Shown here piece by piece: positions 60,173-61,995 of a stretch of DNA of 61,995 bases. A program made the translations under genes and the position numbers. This DNA is from JAWXBK01 sp034439975 (GTDB lineage: Bacteria; Pseudomonadota; Alphaproteobacteria; Dongiales; Dongiaceae). Under the pieces are notes generated by a model. That model ran no database searches and was not told the origin of the DNA. It worked only from the letters and a program-made list of their open reading frames with translations. Position 1 is the first letter of the stretch. Each line of letters begins with the position of its first letter. Location of the stretch: assembly GCA_034439975.1 (NCBI GenBank), contig JAWXBK010000139.1, positions 1 through 61,995 of the forward strand, written 5' to 3'.

Positions 60173-61191
60173 CGCTCCCGATGCGGCGCGACACCGCGCC
60201 GATCGCCCTTCCGTTCAGCACGTGGCGGAGCGGCGGCAGCAATCACCGACAACGGCCGGACCGGATCGATCGAGAACGGCTCGTCATCGGCAGCGCCGGG
60301 CAGTTCCATCAGGGCCGCATGCATCCAGTCGTTGAACGGTACGAAGATCTCGTCGTAGCGCGGCGTACCCGGCGGCACGTCGCGCGACATATGCAGGGGA
60401 TTGGTATTGATCTCCCAGCACTCGATCCGGCCATCCCGCATGGCATAATCCATCCGGCCGTAACGGATGCCGGAGAGCTCGAAGATTTTTCTGAGCTCGG
60501 CTTCATGCGGATTGCCATGAAGATAGGCCAGTTCCTCGGCGAAAAGTTCCGATTCGGGCGTATCCGGACCGATGCCGGTGCGGAAATCCTTGACGCACCA
60601 TTCGCTTGAAAAATAAACATGCCGCGGCACGATTCGATCGCCGATCACGTAGGCGCCATATTTCCGGTAAAGCCCGTCCGCGCTGCGCGTCTCGCAGAAT
60701 TCGGTAACCAGCATAAGGCCAAGCGGAAAGCCGCGCTCGACCAGCGCATCGAGCGCCGCGTCCAGCGCCGCCTGATCCTGCAGCAATCCGCCGACGGGGC
60801 CCTTGTGGTCGCGCTCGCCATGCAGGAAGACCGGGAAGTATCGCGGCTTTCGGCCTTCGTCGGCACGATAGACGTCGAATGAATTCTGACCGCTTTCACG
60901 GAGCGCGCGCAGCAACCCGTAGCGTTTCAGCGATCGGATGGGATGATTGATCAGATGGACCGGCACCGGCGCCGACTTGAGGCGATGCCAGAGGCGCGAT
61001 ACGAGCGGAACCTCCGAACTCCAGAGGCGTTCGGTGTCGGAGAAGATAAAGGTGCCGGCATGCCAGTCGTCGCGCTGCAGGGCATCCTGGTACAGGACAA
61101 TCTCGAAATGATCCGCCGCCGGTCCGATCGTCACCGACGGTTTCTGACGGATCGCATCCTGGCCTTCGCGGCTGACGAAATAGGTGATCAT
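60169..61191 (-). CDS. ATP-grasp-like protein, paralogue C
   Basis: 340 aa member of the same family, more divergent: LINHPIRSLKRYGLLRALRES, YFPVFLHGERDHKGP, LMLVTEFCETRSADGLYRKYG, then RYGRMDYAMRDG and CWEINTNPLHMS. It is closer to D than to A/B, and its C-terminal tail is Pro/Arg-rich. The ATG at 61191 aligns with the N-termini of A and B; the frame is open upstream to 61281 without similarity. Confidence 0.68.
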   Translation of the reverse strand: MITYFVSREGQDAIRQKPSVTIGPAADHFEIVLYQDALQRDDWHAGTFIFSDTERLWSSEVPLVSRLWHRLKSAPVPVHLINHPIRSLKRYGLLRALRESGQNSFDVYRADEGRKPRYFPVFLHGERDHKGPVGGLLQDQAALDAALDALVERGFPLGLMLVTEFCETRSADGLYRKYGAYVIGDRIVPRHVYFSSEWCVKDFRTGIGPDTPESELFAEELAYLHGNPHEAELRKIFELSGIRYGRMDYAMRDGRIECWEINTNPLHMSRDVPPGTPRYDEIFVPFNDWMHAALMELPGAADDEPFSIDPVRPLSVIAAAAPPRAERKGDRRGVAPHRER

Positions 61192-61317
61192 CGAGGAATC
61201 CGAATCCCGGCTGCCCTCGCATCGCGACCGGCGGGGCCGGCGAACCGATCGCGTGGTTTCGAAGCGGCTGGAGTATGCCACAAGAGCAACGCGCGAATCA
61301 GCAAGGCGCGGCCCGAT

Positions 61318-61995
61318 TCAGCGCCGCAAGAGACGGGGGCGCCAGCCGATGCCAGGCCGGTTGCGGCGGCGGTTTGCCGGCCCGGTTGCCCGGGCTTCCG
61401 GCTTCGCACGGACCGGCTCGATCCAGAAAGGCTGATCGTCGGTCGCCCCGTCGAGCGCCAGCAGCGCTTCGCGCAGACGTTCGTTCATCAGCGCCACAAC
61501 GCGATCGAAGCGCGGCTGGCCCGGGTGCAAGGCGGGGCTCAGCAATAGCGGGTTGGTGTTGATCTCCCAGACCTGGATGCGTCCGTCGCGCAGCCCGTAA
61601 TCGACGCGGCCATATTCGATTCCAGCAACGGCGAACAGCGCGCGCAGCTCGTCTTCATGCGGATTGGCGAGCACGAATTCGCGCTCTTCCTCGATCAGCG
61701 CCGCTTCCGACCGATCGCCGAGCTGGCTGCGCGCATCTTTCACGTTCCAGCCGCCCGAGAAAAAGACATGGCGCGGCACAACGCGGTCGCCGACCACGAA
61801 CACGCCATATTTGCGATAGAGCCCGTCCGCGCCGCGCACATCGCAGAGCTCGGTGACCAGCAACTGGTTCGCGGGCATGCCGGCCTCGACCCGCTCCGCG
61901 ATCGCCGCTTCGAGCGCGGCCTGATTCTCCAATGCGCCGGTCATCGGGCCGTTATGGTCGCGCTCGCCATGCAGGAAAACCGGGAACCGCGCTGG
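61318..61995 (-). CDS. ATP-grasp-like protein, paralogue D (5' end cut by window)
   Basis: Partial: at least the N-terminal third lies beyond the window. In-frame codons reach the edge and encode RFPVFLHGERDHNGPM, so the true start is upstream; the ATG at 61944 is internal. It shares LLVTELCDVRGADGLYRKYG, VPRHVFFS, EYGRVDYGLRDG and VWEINTNPLLLS with C, and ends in an Arg/Pro-rich tail. 126 bases separate it from C. Confidence 0.7.
   Translation of the reverse strand, partial: PARFPVFLHGERDHNGPMTGALENQAALEAAIAERVEAGMPANQLLVTELCDVRGADGLYRKYGVFVVGDRVVPRHVFFSGGWNVKDARSQLGDRSEAALIEEEREFVLANPHEDELRALFAVAGIEYGRVDYGLRDGRIQVWEINTNPLLLSPALHPGQPRFDRVVALMNERLREALLALDGATDDQPFWIEPVRAKPEARATGPANRRRNRPGIGWRPRLLRR

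Noticed and set aside
1..61995. tRNA, rRNA, insertion sequence, prophage or plasmid features
   Set aside because: Read through both strands; no cloverleaf with CCA end, rRNA segment, transposase, integrase or replication protein was seen.

Overview
This is a GC-rich chromosomal window from an alphaproteobacterium. The evidence is the gene order: an sdhCDAB block and an mdh-sucCD-odhAB-lpd block lie together, and ffh-rpsP-rimM-trmD-rplS run straight into leuC. Other pointers are ribosomal and SRP proteins with low-complexity tails, DUF1127 proteins, an R. etli-type asparaginase and an IalB-like protein. The genus cannot be fixed from sequence alone. I see no rRNA, tRNA, CRISPR array, transposase or phage gene. 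This is core metabolism with accessory insertions.

Layout. 1-1.0 kb: two tandem GNAT acetyltransferases. 1.0-16.9 kb, minus strand: a TCA supercluster, read in transcription order as sdhC, sdhD, sdhA, a small acidic protein, sdhB, zapE, mdh, a Lys-rich histone-like protein, sucC, sucD, odhA, odhB, a C39-like peptidase and lpd. A small DUF6494 gene points the other way at 12.8 kb. 16.9-17.7 kb: an almost gene-free stretch holding the likely sdh promoter. 17.7-19.7 kb: a two-gene operon for a malyl-CoA/methylmalyl-CoA lyase and a mesaconyl-CoA hydratase-like protein. 19.9-24.0 kb: pdxY, asd, an Mpo1-like membrane protein, two small secreted proteins and an imine reductase-like enzyme. 24.0-35.8 kb, minus strand: in transcription order ffh, a VOC protein, rpsP, rimM, trmD, rplS, leuC, a secreted protein, a GAF/PAS adenylate cyclase, an RDD membrane protein, leuD and leuB.

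35.8-36.3 kb: a 74-bp tandem repeat array between ffh and an acetoacetyl-CoA synthetase gene that carries a one-base frameshift. 38.5-49.4 kb: OsmC protein, sugar-epimerase-like protein, aminotransferase, two duplicated EamA transporters with duplicated promoters, a second aminotransferase, a LysR regulator with a clear palindromic operator, two DUF1127 proteins, DinB protein, methyltransferase and quinone oxidoreductase. 49.4-58.1 kb: asparaginase, TrmH-type RNA methyltransferase, IalB-like protein, rlmN, a Mug-like glycosylase, N-carbamoylputrescine amidase, a DUF899 protein, a subtilase and argG. 58.1 kb to the end, minus strand: four tandem paralogues with ATP-grasp-like features, the last cut by the window edge.

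How the genes work together: most of the oxidative TCA cycle from 2-oxoglutarate to oxaloacetate is encoded in one place, with acetyl-CoA/C4 assimilation (mcl/mch, aacS), branched-chain and aspartate-family amino acid synthesis (leuBCD, asd) and arginine/polyamine steps (argG, aguB) nearby. The most unusual points are small unannotated genes wedged into the TCA operons, the 74-bp array, and the tandem ATP-grasp-like family.
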